Assembly (NCBI GenBank): GCA_934047225.1
Contig: OW203991.1
Location: 9,610,001 to 9,674,000 of the forward strand
Direction: 5' to 3'
Length of the DNA stretch: 64,000 bases
DNA from: Ypsolopha sequella
Lineage: Eukaryota > Arthropoda > Insecta > Lepidoptera > Ypsolophidae
Of the stretch, positions 46,570 to 58,205 are shown one piece after another. The position numbers were made by a program, and so were the translations under genes. Under the pieces are notes generated by a model. It was not told the origin of the DNA. It did not search any database and saw only the letters and a list, made by a program, of their open reading frames with translations. Each line of letters opens with the position of its first letter. The first letter of the stretch is position 1.

Positions 46570-46690
46570 TTTTATTTATTTTATTACACTTCTTGTACAT
46601 TAACATACATAATTTACAACACATTTTTATATAAAGAACAGATATTGTATACAAAAGCGGCACTTATTGCTTATAGCAATTTGTTAGGTT
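46570..46690 (-). mobile_element. LINE 3' end, minus strand, second copy of the 30.1-kb type
   Basis: 'attgctataagcaataagtg' and 'ccgcttttgtatacaat' on the minus strand match 30065-30215. Confidence 0.7.
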
Positions 46691-47655
46691 TTTTTATTTT
46701 AGTTTTAGTTTTATCTTTAGTAAAGTTTTTAGTTTAAATAAAAAGTTTATGATACATAATCAGTTATCGGATAATCGAATCGATATATACCTAAAGTTTA
46801 AAAAATCCTCGAAAAAGTTTGTAGGTGTGGAGTCGGAATTATAAAATATTATTTATTTTGATAGTGAAAATTACGGAAATTACTGCATTGCTTAAAACGT
46901 CACTGTTGGCGACTGGCCGTAGCCGCCCGGTCTATGGTTTTTAAATATATTTGACCTTTTATGTCATTGTCATTATGTTTTTGGCTTGTTATCTTAAAAT
47001 AGATCGCAATTTACTAATTATTCGTGTTTCTTTAAATTTCTACTCTTTTAACATTAAAAGTCACGATGATGTACTTAATACTTAATAGATGTTACTGTAA
47101 ATTTATATTATTCAGAAATTGTATACTATTCCTGGAAAATTTATAAAATGCCAAGCTGATTTATTTTATTTTATTTTTGATTGGCCTTCTGTTTTGCCTT
47201 TTGGTCTGTTCGGCCAAAACAGACTTGGGATTTTTTCATTTTATTTATTTACATTGCCGGAAACATATCTATTAAGTATTACTTTACAACGTTTTAAGTA
47301 ATTCCGGAATTCCGGGATTTTTACTATCAAAATAATATTATAAGAAGCCAACTCCACACCTATAAAATTTCTCAGTTATTCCAACTTTAGGAATATTTTT
47401 ATCCAATTATCCTATCCCTGATGATAATACATAAAAAAGTAGTGTTCGTAAGTATAACAAGAAATTTAAGCAACTTTCAAAGGAAAATGGCGAAACACAA
47501 AAAATGCCTTTGTGTAGCTTTTAGTAATAAGTAACAAAGCAAGTGACAAGCAAAAAGTTTTAAGTAATATGCTTATTCTTACTATAGAGGGTGTTGATTT
47601 GGTCTGCAACTTTCGACAACAATAGTGAGAAAATAATGAAATGAAAAACATCTAA
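46691..47655. other. No feature recognised
   Basis: No supported gene or repeat. Confidence 0.45.
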
Positions 47656-47659
47656 CTAT

Positions 47660-47880
47660 TTTTGCCCTAGAAGGACGTATGCTCACCAAATTGGCAACAA
47701 AATGAAAAAAAGGTCAATGTCAAAAGTACCCGGAATAGAAGAGCTTGTATGACTAGATTGATGGAAATGTCAATAAAGACAAGACAAGACAAGACGAAAG
47801 AGGTGTGTCAGGATTGAAGCAGATGGAAATATGTAGTTTCCGCCTACCCCTTTGGGAAACAGGCAGGTATGTAAGTAATA
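47660..47880 (+). pseudogene. LINE ORF2 C-terminal fragment (STRNRRACM type), copy 1
   Basis: Across frames the plus strand reads 'RRTYAHQIGN', 'VKSTRNRRACMTRLME' and finally 'RWKYVVSAYPFGKQAGM' then a stop. This is the closing part of a common insect non-LTR retrotransposon ORF2. An insertion of 'caagacaagacaagac' repeats (about 47776-47795) and frameshifts break it. Confidence 0.75.
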
Positions 47881-48612
47881 TAAGATTTTTGTTTATTTTT
47901 AGCATCGGTGCTGTGTATTTTTGCACTACAACATTCTTATCTAGAACTTTAAGAGACTTGTGTGCCCTATACATACAGCTTTTTTTATTTATTACATACA
48001 GCTTTAGTTTTGTGACGCCTCAAATCAGGTGTCCAATTGTTTAGAAAATTGTATTATTTTATTTAATTGTCATTCTGCTATTCGCCTAAGCAAATTAGCC
48101 AGCTTGACAATTAAAATAATAAAATTACATAGTACGTTTCTTACACAATTCTACAACAGGGCTTATGTGTTTAGTGAAAAAAAAGTTGTTAATGCAGTTT
48201 CACCGAATTCCACATAGTCTAAAATTTGAAGCTTTAGACGTAGAGAGTCGGATTTTAAGGACTTAAAATTTTCTACCTTTGCAAACTGCCTCTTGAATAT
48301 TAACACCAAGATCTCAATATTTTGACTAACAACTACTTACCGCATACATTTTTAAAACCTCTTAGAAATATATTTGTATATTTAAATAAAAATCTAACAT
48401 TTTATTTGAATACTCCAAGTTTTCCCATAAAGTACGAATTACCTGCAAAGAATTTGTTTATGCGTTTTCAATCAGAAAACTCATAAATTTTCCGATGCGG
48501 CACAATTTCCGTCTCTTAACACGTTAGGTTACATTTATCGTAGTTAATGTCGACACACGTGGATATCCACTCCTCTCCAGAGAAAAAGGAACCAAACAAG
48601 TTCTCAAATGCA
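47881..48612. other. No feature recognised
   Basis: No supported gene or repeat. Confidence 0.45.
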
Positions 48613-48785
48613 AAAACTAAAAAAAAAAACTATGACGTAAATAAATTTCTATGTTTGAACACTTGGCGATTTATCCATCGCAAGGAGATATAAATTAACA
48701 TTATATCATTGCAGTATAGAATCGCAGAAAGAAAAGTAAATCTGGCTCTGAACCGGGATTCGAACCCGGGACCTCTCTCTTAGAG
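48613..48785 (-). mobile_element. tRNA-derived SINE fragment, copy 1
   Basis: On the minus strand 'gtcccgggttcgaatcccgg' is a perfect tRNA T-arm with the RNA polymerase III B-box GGTTCGAATCC. The downstream body ('aatgatataatgttaattta', 'tctccttgcga') is shared with 54990-55165. No complete A-box or acceptor stem is visible, so this is not a functional tRNA gene. Confidence 0.75.
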
Positions 48786-49216
48786 CTTATACTGCAATTA
48801 ATATTAATTAAAAAAAAAAAAACTTTATAGTTCTTGCATATCATAATTTAACAAGCCTGTGGAAAAAAAAAGAAAATAATTATTATATAGGTGTTTATAA
48901 AATCACAATAAATAAAATATGATTTAGATACAAACTTTCTTAATTTTAATAATTAAATAATTGAAAATACAAATAAAAGAAAATATCCTTTTTTCTTCTA
49001 GGAAAAATCAATGCCCAGCAATCAATCTTGGTGTCAAAGCATTTTTTGTCTCGTTTATATAGGCCCACACATATGCATGAATTACTTACGCGAGCGTGAC
49101 AACTTAGCGCGGCGTGCTCTGACTAACTCTCACTTGACGAGGGCGGGCGGAAAAAGTATCACTTGAACGTTCTAATGGTGACAGGGCGTAATTACAGTAA
49201 TTGAAAAAATCCTTAA
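48786..49216. other. No feature recognised
   Basis: AT-rich, then a GC-richer patch at 49090-49160 without a recognisable frame. Confidence 0.4.
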
Positions 49217-49628
49217 GGGGGTATACCGTGAAAATTGACACTTTTTTAAGGTTATTTATCTGCTCTTTTAAAGAAGTTCCAAGTAAAATGAATTAGTATA
49301 ACAATTTTGGAATCTTTTTCTAGATTTTGGGCTATCAATCGCTTACTCGATTCACTCGATAGAAATAATTATTGAAATGAGGTCTAAATTTATACTTTTT
49401 TTGATATTCTGACAAATTGGGATACCACACAGACTTCAAAAATACTTATTTAGATGGGTTTTAACAATACCTAAATTACTGGTTATGGAAATTTTTGTAG
49501 CTATTTTAGATAATTTTGTTTTAATTTAAAACCGACTTTTTGATAATTTTCCCCGATTCCGTCCCTCTCGCACTGCGGGTTTTTCCGCCTGGAGTAACGG
49601 GGACCTTTGCACGGACGACATATCACCT
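49217..49628 (+). repeat. Dispersed repeat B, copy 4
   Basis: From 'gggggtataccgtgaaaatt' through 'ttggaatctttttctagatt', 'attgaaatgaggtc' and 'ccgtccctctcgcactgcgg' to 'tggagtaacggggac' and 'atatcacctta'. Confidence 0.8.
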
Positions 49629-50169
49629 TAAAACTCAACTCATCGGCTGTTTTTACCCGGTTCATCATGGTTCATATTAAACAAAGCTTTGCATCCAGCT
49701 CTTTCACAACAAAATCAGACTATTCTTGCTACATAGTTTTCCCGACTCCTTACAATTTCTCAAGAATGAAAATTCTATTCAGACGTTAAAAAAATACCTA
49801 TACAATTGGCTCCACAAAGGAATTAATAGAAGTTGAGCAGTGGTTGTGAATGTTTCAAATGAGAAAACGTACAATGTTATTGCTCGATAAACAGTGAAAC
49901 ATTTCCAAGACGAATATATTTTTTTAAACACGAATTTGTTTGACTAGTCTAAAATCTACGTAATTATGCTGAACTGTACATAGTTGTACTAAAGTGGTTT
50001 TTGTTATGTTGAGATTTGGGGATCGTTAATTGTTCTTAAATAACGTAATACCCTGGAAGATTTGAAACAAAACGTAGACTGAAACAACATTTGGCAATAA
50101 TATTCTCAAATGCTGTTAAGATGGGGCAATTTTAGTAACAAAATATGCAAGGAGCTTTGACTATAACAG
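49629..50169. other. No feature recognised
   Basis: No supported gene or repeat. Confidence 0.4.
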
Positions 50170-50398
50170 CCCCTGTATTCTGTATCTTTAGTTGCGAACT
50201 GGACTCGGTGCCTGTCATCAAAAACATAGCTAATAACGGAACTTTCAAAATTGCCTTTAGTGGGTATTGAACTATTTACGAACTGTGTCGTCAATTCAAG
50301 TGCGAACATATCCTTAGACAATCGGAATTCGATAGTATATCTATGTTTTTGATGATAGACACCAAGTCCAGATAGCAACTAAAGATACATACAGAGCG
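50170..50398. mobile_element. Foldback element with ~48-bp arms
   Basis: 'tgtatctttagttgcgaact' + 'ggactcggtgcctgtcatca' + 'aaaacata' (50178-50226) pairs with 'tatgtttttgatgatagaca' + 'ccaagtccagatagcaacta' + 'aagatacata' (50343-50392). The intervening ~116 bp is unrelated. Form and size fit a MITE. Confidence 0.85.
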
Positions 50399-50554
50399 AC
50401 GTAGTAAAAGTAATTTGGCCAAATGTCAGTTGGAGTCGCGCACAAAGGGTTCCGGAACACCCAATACGGGAACGGAATTAATTGTAATAATAAAGTTGTA
50501 AAAAAATCGTGTCTGTACAAAGAATATTTTTTAAAAAATTTAAATGAAATGGGT

Positions 50555-50600
50555 TGTTTAACTCGAAGAAGTTTAACTCGAAGAAGTTTAAGCGTTGTTT
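50555..50600. repeat. 15-bp tandem duplication
   Basis: 'gtttaactcgaagaa' occurs twice in a row, followed by a partial third 'gtttaactcgag'. Confidence 0.75.
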
Positions 50601-51915
50601 AACTCGAGAACTACTCGGATTTGAACACGGTTTCCTTTATTATCATTGTAGTGACCCTGGTCAACATGAAGGGGTGTTGATAATATAACTGCCAAACCAA
50701 AACTGTCGATACTACTCAAATATTGAAAGACACTTCTATGCGACCGAAGCCTTGGGCAAAAGCTAGTATATCTAATCTATGTCTAGTCTATGTCTTTTGG
50801 TAGTTTACTGTTAAATTACAACAAAAACTAGTTTTGAGTAAATTAACCGCACATAACTAATTTGATTGGATATAAGTGCTTTTCTGTGTCTTTATCGTGG
50901 CCATGATTTGGGTAAATACTATGAACAAACTCAAAGTTTACCATAAATTGAATATATATACCTTGAACCCTAAATGAGGTTTTAGACTGCTTATCCAGTT
51001 TTTCCCACCAAAACCAAAAATAAAAACCAGTTTCCATTTTCCTATTTTCGCATTCCCTAGTGCTGGGATATTTCACCTAACTTCTATCGCAACTTACGCA
51101 GGAGCATTGAAACCCATAAGATTTGGTGAACAGTAATCATTTCTTGAGATTAAGTATTTGAAAATTCTATAATTAAGAAATTTATTCATCAAATTAAATT
51201 TTCAATGGTCCTAAAATAGTCAAAATCTCTGAATATCTTGTTAGTAAATAAAACAATACTTATTTATTAAAGATTAAATTTAACAAGACTTTACACAAAA
51301 TCTGATAAAAAAATCTGAAGAAACATTTTCTCATTTAATACATTTTATAACAACTATAAATTTTAATTTAGTAGGGACAAAGTACATCTAAAATTGCTAC
51401 GAAATTGCGTGCTTCTCGAGTTATCTGTATACCAGCTACTGTATCAAAATTAAATAAAGCTCTTTTGCTAGTAAGATCTCATAACCTAAGAATCTCAAGG
51501 AACAAAACGAAACGGCACGGACTGCTGTTCTCTTATTAATGTTTCATGTCTCTTCATAAATAATAGAGGAATCTCATCTCCTCGGTATCTCTTTGTACCA
51601 TTTCATTCGGAACTTTATAGCAGCTATTTTGCTCTACAAAATCTCTTTGAAGGAGACAGTACAAATACTACTGATTTATAAAATCTCCTGGTCTCCAAAG
51701 ATATATGGTTGGTTACAAAAAATGTGTCTTATAGGTTTTGACCCTTATTTACACCAAAAATAGAGGCGATTGCAAAATAACTCTTAACTTTAAGAATATT
51801 AAGTAACTAACTGTACCTTTCAAAATTAAATTTATTTATACATTATCTAGGTAATTGGTTCCTAAAAAGACATGGTCCCTGATAAATTTGATAGACATTT
51901 TGGAAACCATAAACT
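50601..51915. other. No feature recognised
   Basis: AT-rich; no supported gene or repeat. Confidence 0.45.
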
Positions 51916-51919
51916 TAAA

Positions 51920-52945
51920 GTCTAATGTCGTCGTAAGATCGCAAAATTCAGCATTTTACAATTTGCCCAGGCATGTCGTAATTTTGTTAGAACTACTGAG
52001 GGTCGCCTTATCCTCCTTATACACGTTCCTTATACACACTCCTTATCGCTCCTTATACACGCTCCTTATCGCTCTTATACAAACTCCTTATCGCTCCTTA
52101 TACAAGCTCCTTATCGTTCCTTATACACGCTCCTTATTGCTCCTTACACACGCTCCTTATCGCTCCTTATACACGCTTCTTATCGCTCCTTATACACGCT
52201 CCTTATCGCTCCTTATACACGCTCCTTATCGCTCTTTATACAAGCTCCTTATCGCTCCTTATACAAGCTCCTTATTGCTCTTTATACACGCTCCTTATCG
52301 CTCCGTATACACGCTACTTATCACTCTTTATACACGCTCTTTATCGCTCCTTATCGCTCCTTATCGCTCCTTATCGCTCCTTATCGCTCCTTATCGCTCC
52401 TTATACACGCTCCTTATCGCCCCTTATATAAGTTCCTTATACAAGCTCCTTATTGCTCCTTATACGCGCTCCTTATCTATCCTTATACATGCTACTTATC
52501 GCTCCTTATACACGCTCCTTATCGCTCCTTATACACGCTCCTTATCGCTCCTTATACACGCTCCTTATCGCTCCTTATACACGCTCCTTATCGCTCCTTA
52601 TACACGCTCCTTATCGCTCCTTATACACGCTCCTTATCAATCCTTGTACACGCTTCTTAGCGCTCCTTATACACGCTCCTTATCGCTCCTTATACACGCT
52701 CCTTATCGCTCCTTATCGCTCCTTATACACGCTCCTTATCGCTCCTTATCGCTCCTTATACACGCTCCTTATCGCTCCTTATACACGCTCCTTATCGCTC
52801 CTTATCGCTCCTTATACACGCTCCTTATCGCTCCACTCGCCGTCGTACCTATTTTTGTCTTTTTTGTGAAATATTTTCCGTTTCATACTTTACAAGTGGC
52901 CGGATTCTACAAAATGACGACAACGACGCCATATTACATGTAAAT
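51920..52945 (-). repeat. Dispersed repeat D, copy 4, split by a minisatellite
   Basis: Left of the array the minus strand has 'aaggcgaccctcagtagttc' and 'catgcctgggcaaatt', matching the downstream half of repeat D at 17455-17520. Right of the array it has 'aaaaagacaaaaataggtac' and 'gacggcgagtggagc', matching the upstream half. The array occupies exactly the place of the purine-rich 'gagcgaagcggagtggagc' block. Confidence 0.85.
52016..52834. repeat. 23-bp minisatellite (cgctccttatacacgctccttat)
   Basis: About 820 bp of 23-bp units composed of 'cgctccttat' plus 'acacgctccttat', with runs of the 10-bp half alone (for example around 52340-52400) and point variants. Because 23 is not a multiple of 3, all three forward frames pass through the same units without stops. 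That produces long chance open frames (51855-52943 and 52453-52869). Confidence 0.97.
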
Positions 52946-53806
52946 ATGAGGAATTATTTCAAAAATTACGTACTACCAAACTAACAATTATGAACAAACA
53001 AATTTGTCCATAACGTGTATTTATCAAATGTTGTAATAAGAACATAATTTAGCTAATACTGCATTAATCTGTAAAATGTATTCGAGCCACGATCTGAACT
53101 GCGATTTATGGTTTGGGCGGAAATGAGAATTAAGAGGGTTAAAATGATAACAGAAATACATTACAGAAGAATTATCCTATATAAAAACTGCCCTAAAACG
53201 TGTTCCATCGATATCAAAAACAAACGAAAATATCAACTTATCGAATAATTACGTTTTTTTCATATTCACTCTATTCACTCCATAATTACCCAAACAACGC
53301 GCCACAATAATAGGGACACGAGGAAAACTAGGATAATTTTCCAAGGAGATAATAGGCCCAATTTCAACGTCCAAAAAACAAAAGGTACCCGGAAATACGT
53401 ACATTATCACGCCTAATTAAGACACAAAAGGCCCACGCACACGAGCAGTCGTCCATCGAACACATGTGTCAGTTTTTGTTCCGGACATCTGTATTCAGTT
53501 CAGGCAGCGCGGTCGAACCTTCATCAGGGTAGCAATTATATGGACGGAAGCACGAATTTTGGGAATATCCTGTCCGATTGTATGGGTGGGGGCATCTTAT
53601 ATGATTTATATACATCTAGAGGTATATTTGGAGAGATGTGAAGGGGATAGCGGTTTGAAGCTCGAATTGGATTTGTGAATCCTGTAAAGTAGGTACCTAT
53701 TTTCGTTCAGGGCGGCTATTTATACTTGCAATTGTCAGCACTTGATTTAACATAGAGAGCATTTTGATTTTCAACACAAACACTTGTACGATTTTATACA
53801 CTTCCC
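52946..53806. other. No gene recognised
   Basis: A 70-codon frame at 53466-53678 lies in GC-richer sequence but starts without clear context and shows no domain. Nothing else is supported. Confidence 0.45.
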
Positions 53807-53842
53807 AACCCGTTTCAGAAACTAATCCATCTTCAGGGGGTA
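53807..53842 (-). ncRNA. Hammerhead-like motif, third sequence type
   Basis: On the minus strand: 'acccc', core 'ctgaaga' (an exact CTGANGA), a weak stem region, 'gaaac', 'gggtt'. ACCC and GGGT pair as outer strands. Stem II is poorly formed, which lowers confidence. Confidence 0.35.
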
Positions 53843-53844
53843 AC

Positions 53845-54085
53845 ACAAATTATAAAATATTATTCTACGAGCCATAAACGACGACCTTACATACGATTTC
53901 ACTCGCAATATCAGTCGTTCGACTTTTGTTCACAGTGTGATAAATGCCATGCGATATAAAATGCCTAAGCCTCATCAAATAAATTTTCAATCAAAAAAAT
54001 CAATAGATGTACGTAGAAAATCCCTTTTAAAATGACCTGAAATCTGCCTTAATTTTGCCTTAATTGCCAGAATAGACGTAGGTAG
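53845..54085 (+). mobile_element. Foldback MITE family H, single-arm copy
   Basis: 'tttcactcgcaatatcagtc' + 'gttcgacttttgtt', 'gtgtgataaatgcc', 'acctgaaatctgcctt' and 'ttgccagaatag' follow the right arm of 39877-40115. Confidence 0.75.
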
Positions 54086-54554
54086 CTTAAAATTGCCTAG
54101 AAGAACTTTGTAGCTTTTACATACTCCAACGTTTTACTATATTGACAGTTGGAAAGCCACTTGAGTAACGAGCATTTTGACAACTTTACAGTAGAGCAAT
54201 TAAAATTTTTGTAATCCAGAAAAATATTCATAAATTTTGATTGCTTTATTTAATTGGAATCTTAATTAGTAGAATTGTTCTACAAAAATTATAATCAACA
54301 AAATGTGTATCACAAAAATTCTATATTAATAAGCCCTTTACATTCGGAAATAAATTCTGATTGGTCAATTGGTCACGGCTAAACAGATTTTCCAGCGTAA
54401 TACTGAGAAAACCTTTTTGTTTTGACTTATAAAATTATTTAAAATGTATCGCATCATATTAGTTTAAGTAATACTTATTACATATTTTATTAATATTTTA
54501 GAAATGTAGTTTTATAGTTTCATGGTATATATAGCTATTACTGTTATTATTTAT
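54086..54554. other. No feature recognised
   Basis: AT-rich; nothing supported. Confidence 0.4.
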
Positions 54555-54815
54555 TTATTTATTGCCCACTGCACAGCGCCGCTCTGCACCTGGTACGCTC
54601 ATGAGTCACCAGCAGGCACTGACTGAAAATCAGCGCTGAAGGACTACACCTTCAGCACATCGCTGAGTCAGTTGCCTTTTTCAGCAACAGCCTACCGTAT
54701 AGTTTTAATGTAATTTTAAGTATAATAGATGTAAGTAGAAATATTGTATGTATTGTATTGTAATGTGGCTGTTGCCGAAATAAATGTGTTTCTTTCTTTC
54801 TTTCTTTCTTTCTTA
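54555..54815 (+). mobile_element. Retroelement 3' end with (TTTC)n tail
   Basis: A GC-richer body contains 'ctgcacctggtacgctcatg' and an imperfect inverted pair 'cagcgctgaagga' / 'ccttcagcacatcgctg'. It ends 'tggctgttgccgaaataaat' and then TTTC repeats at about 54791-54814. A conserved body plus a simple-repeat tail is typical of non-LTR elements that move by target-primed reverse transcription. Confidence 0.6.
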
Positions 54816-54989
54816 ATTTGAATAAGATTCGATCACCCCTAATACAAGTTCTGCAAAAACTTAACAGTGTAGTTTTGATTTATACTTAATAAAAATATGT
54901 TGAATTTGAATTTACTGATCGTATTTAACCACTTCCACTTTTGTACTCGTAATAAAGCGAAAAAAAAAATTATTTCTTCATATGCATTT

Positions 54990-55165
54990 TTAAACCTAAC
55001 CGTAATTTGTTTTTTATTATTTGTATTATTCCTAAAACAAAACTATGATAGAAATAAATTTCTATATTGGCGATTTATCGCAAGGAGATACAATTAACAA
55101 TATATAATTACGGTATGGAAACGTAGAAAGTAAATCTGCGTGTGAGGAGCTCTGAACCGGGTCTC
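54990..55165 (-). mobile_element. tRNA-derived SINE fragment, copy 2
   Basis: Shares 'ggcgatttatcgcaaggaga', 'acaattaac', 'gaaagtaaatctg' and 'gctctgaaccggg' with 48613-48785. The T-arm is damaged here ('gaaccgggtctcgag'). Confidence 0.7.
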
Positions 55166-55400
55166 GAGTTTTATAAACATACATTTTATAATGCAGTACA
55201 GACAATTAGTAGAGCATGGGGTCAATTTTCCAAGCACGTTATTTAATACACCTTGCTAATAATTGTTTCTTTGATTTCCTTATTAATATTAAAACAATAA
55301 AGTACCCATTTGGAACATGATGTTGAATTTCCATAATGTTGAATATGTAAAATGTTGAAATTCCCAAAATATATTTTTTCTATTTTTTACAATGTTGACT

Positions 55401-55700
55401 TATGGGGCCGTCATCAGTCGAATGGAACAAAATATTAACAAATTTCTTATATAAAATAAAAAGGTAAAAGTGACAACTGTTAACAATTTTAGTAACTTTT
55501 TTCTAAATAAATAGTTTTCTCTACAGATGGTGCTGATTACTTCTGATAATATATAATTACTGCTCTTCTTGCTTAAAATATGTTGGTAATGAATTATTGT
55601 GGTTATGTAGTAGTGCGATGTTTTTGTTGCTATTACCTGAAATTTTGAGCGGTCTAGTTTGTCAGTCGGTCGGGTCCTGTCTGTCAGTGCTGTCTATTGA
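55401..55700 (-). repeat. Truncated hammerhead-like motif plus flanking element body
   Basis: The minus strand keeps 'attcgactgatgacggcccc' at 55403-55423 but loses the second half of stem II and the GAAA. Further on, 'gtgctgattacttctga' resembles 'gcgctgattgtctgcc' at about 33700, so both copies may carry part of the same element body. Confidence 0.5.
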
Positions 55701-57059
55701 GTCCAGATCCATAATGAGCACTAAGTGACCAGATATAATATGACGTCTCCCAGGTCCTTAGGTTTATGTCAGTCAATCACGGAGTAACATAGAATATTCA
55801 CAATTTTGTTCAATCCTTTAGGGGTTCATCTCGAAAATCATACTAAATATATAATAAGTATAAAATAAAATGTATTGTTTTCATATTTACAGGATAAACC
55901 TTGGTCATTAAGAAAAATTAATTAAATAGATTAATAATGAAAAGATCACAAATTAATAACAATAAACTCTCAAAATCATTATATTAAAACCACAGCATTA
56001 ATAATGTAATATTTAATTTTGACCATGCACGGAACGCTAAAGTAGGATTAAAGTAAATTTGCATTTTATTTGCACAGCTGTGTCATAAAATATTGTTACT
56101 TTTTTTTCTTTTCGCTTATGGAAACGATTTATTTTCACATTTCTCACGCCCTCTCTAGCGACCTATGATAATCGAATCGCAAATTGCTATTTGAATTTCA
56201 ACTCGATTCTAAATGTAAATTAGTAATTTAGGCTTCGGATCGATTTTCTAGCGTAATGTGATTCGCCTAGTTAATATTCAATAGTTGCTAACCGTTGTCG
56301 TTTGTAGGTAAACGAGTGTTATTTTAATAACATACTTGTCATTGGTTTTATGAGATCTTTCAACGATTTTATGGTTATTGGTGTTGTCGTAGAAAGTAGA
56401 TACTGTCAGTTTGTATTGTTTCTAACGTCATTCTTGTAACCTGTAAATTACACATTATTTAACACGTATTGGGTTTGCCACCCACGTTTTTTATTTTGTT
56501 TTAAGCTATTACTTATTGAATAAGATATGGAATTTGATATTGAAATAATAATCGTTTTACTTAGTTTTGTGTTTTCTTTTTGGAAACTTAAATTCAAAGC
56601 TTATCTTCCTTGTTCATAGAAAGGAACTTGTAGTTTTATTTTAATCAATTTCTGTATACCTATACCAAGTATCGAGAGTGGGTCAGAGGAAAAATAGGTT
56701 ATCAAGACAAAAAGCAATCGTTACGTAAAAGTTACGTAACAATCGAATATTCCCTTTCAATTCAGTAAAAAGAATATCTTTACCGCTTTAAAAATAATAG
56801 AGACAAACTCTAAATAAAATTTTGCCGGGAAATAAGCTGACAGGGTTTAAATTTGTAGACGGACAGTTTTCTGAGTATTCGTTATAAATAAAATCCTAAA
56901 ACAAAACATTTCTTAATGTATAAGAAACTGCAATTATTACGCAACAAGCGATTTTAATACAAAGTTTGTGGTAAGTAAGCCGTCAGCAAAATAACTGTTG
57001 CTGTAAAAAATCTTGACATTAAACAGTGAAGAAAACACCCACCAATGTCTGTTTTCTTT
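55701..57059. other. No feature recognised
   Basis: AT-rich; no supported gene or repeat. Confidence 0.45.
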
Positions 57060-57155
57060 ACAAGTTTTTTTTTTTTATGATACGTAAATGTTGTACACAA
57101 ATAACACAAGACAATTTTCGCCAAACTGCTAAGCAGTTTGTTGGCGATACATTTG
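57060..57155 (-). mobile_element. CR1-like LINE 3' UTR tail, minus strand
   Basis: 'gccaacaaactgcttagcag' + 'tttggcg' on the minus strand matches the hairpin-bearing 3' UTR at about 9171-9198. The sequence then runs into an A-rich end. Confidence 0.6.
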
Positions 57156-58144
57156 TCTGCCTGCTGTCTTTCAAGTATAAATAAGTACCTATTTATCAAG
57201 ATGACCTATGTTAGAAATTCAACAAGATATCTAGCTGTATGGAACATTAAAAACCCCATCTAAATTGAGACTACTCGGTTAGTTATGGACTTTATCCCAA
57301 AGCACTACGCCCCATATTTGGAGAATTTGTTCGTATTACAGGGATAGCATATAAAGTAGAGAATGACCTAGTTCAGTTAACACTAGACTTCATAACAGCC
57401 TTAAATGCTGTTGTTGAATCAATACAAGGAAGCTATGAGCTTAGGTAATCGTTAGTTTGATTTAACTAGCTTGGATTTTGCCCGCGACTTCGTCCGTCTT
57501 AAACACCGCTAGTAAATAAATGATCAATACTCGTTATGGAACGTCCCAGCACAGGCTAGATCTAGTTTTAATAAAATAGTTTAAAATAAAAGTTATTCTT
57601 TCAATATTTTAAAATCAAACATAATCAAGATAATCTAAAATGACGCGCAATATAAAAAAGTGTAATTTATTTGTTGCTCTTTAGGTATTTTTTAAATATT
57701 CATTATGCAGTATTTTTTGCGTACCGTATTTTACCGTTTCTACATTTATTATTACATTTTATTTATTATTTATAAATCTATCTTTTTATTAGGGAAACAA
57801 ATGGGTACATAATAAAAATCACATAAAGCAACACAAACCAGCAAAGTTTACCCACATAGATATGTACGAGTAGATAGTATTTACGTGAATCGCGAACATA
57901 AAGGCAGATAAAATGGCAGTCATTGTTCGAATAATTTTTTTGATTCCTAATTATATGGCTTATCATATTTTTTTTACTATGCAGTAAATTTTGTTTGTAA
58001 CGATTTATTAATATTTTTTGTTTACCTTATTCAAGTCTACTTATTTGAAATAATGTGACGATTCTATTGAAGGATTTAAAATATTAAAATATAAATAAAT
58101 AAAAATTATAATATCAAAGTATTAATTTGTTTTTCTTCGTTTTT
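57156..58144. other. No feature recognised
   Basis: AT-rich; no supported gene or repeat. Confidence 0.45.
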
Positions 58145-58205
58145 TTTTATCCGTTCATCCACCCATCAGCCTGATTCGTCTACTGCTGGACATAGCGTTC
58201 CAAGG
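58145..58205 (-). mobile_element. RTE-like LINE 3' end, minus strand
   Basis: On the minus strand 'atgtccagcagtagacgaat' + 'caggctgatgggtggatgaa' is nearly the same as the end of the 40.6-kb relic. Confidence 0.65.

Noticed and set aside
48740..48785. A tRNA gene on the minus strand
   Set aside because: Only the T-arm is present. The same flanking body recurs at 55 kb with a damaged T-arm, so it is a SINE fragment.
51855..52943. 362-codon open frame encoding repeated LLIAPYTRSLS-type units
   Set aside because: It comes from the 23-bp minisatellite, whose units lack stops in all frames. It starts at a non-ATG codon, a second frame (52453-52869) is equally open, and the flanks are repeat D.
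53466..53678. 70-codon frame in GC-richer sequence as a small gene
   Set aside because: No domain or upstream signal; it may be part of an unrecognised retroelement, so it is only mentioned in the interval note.
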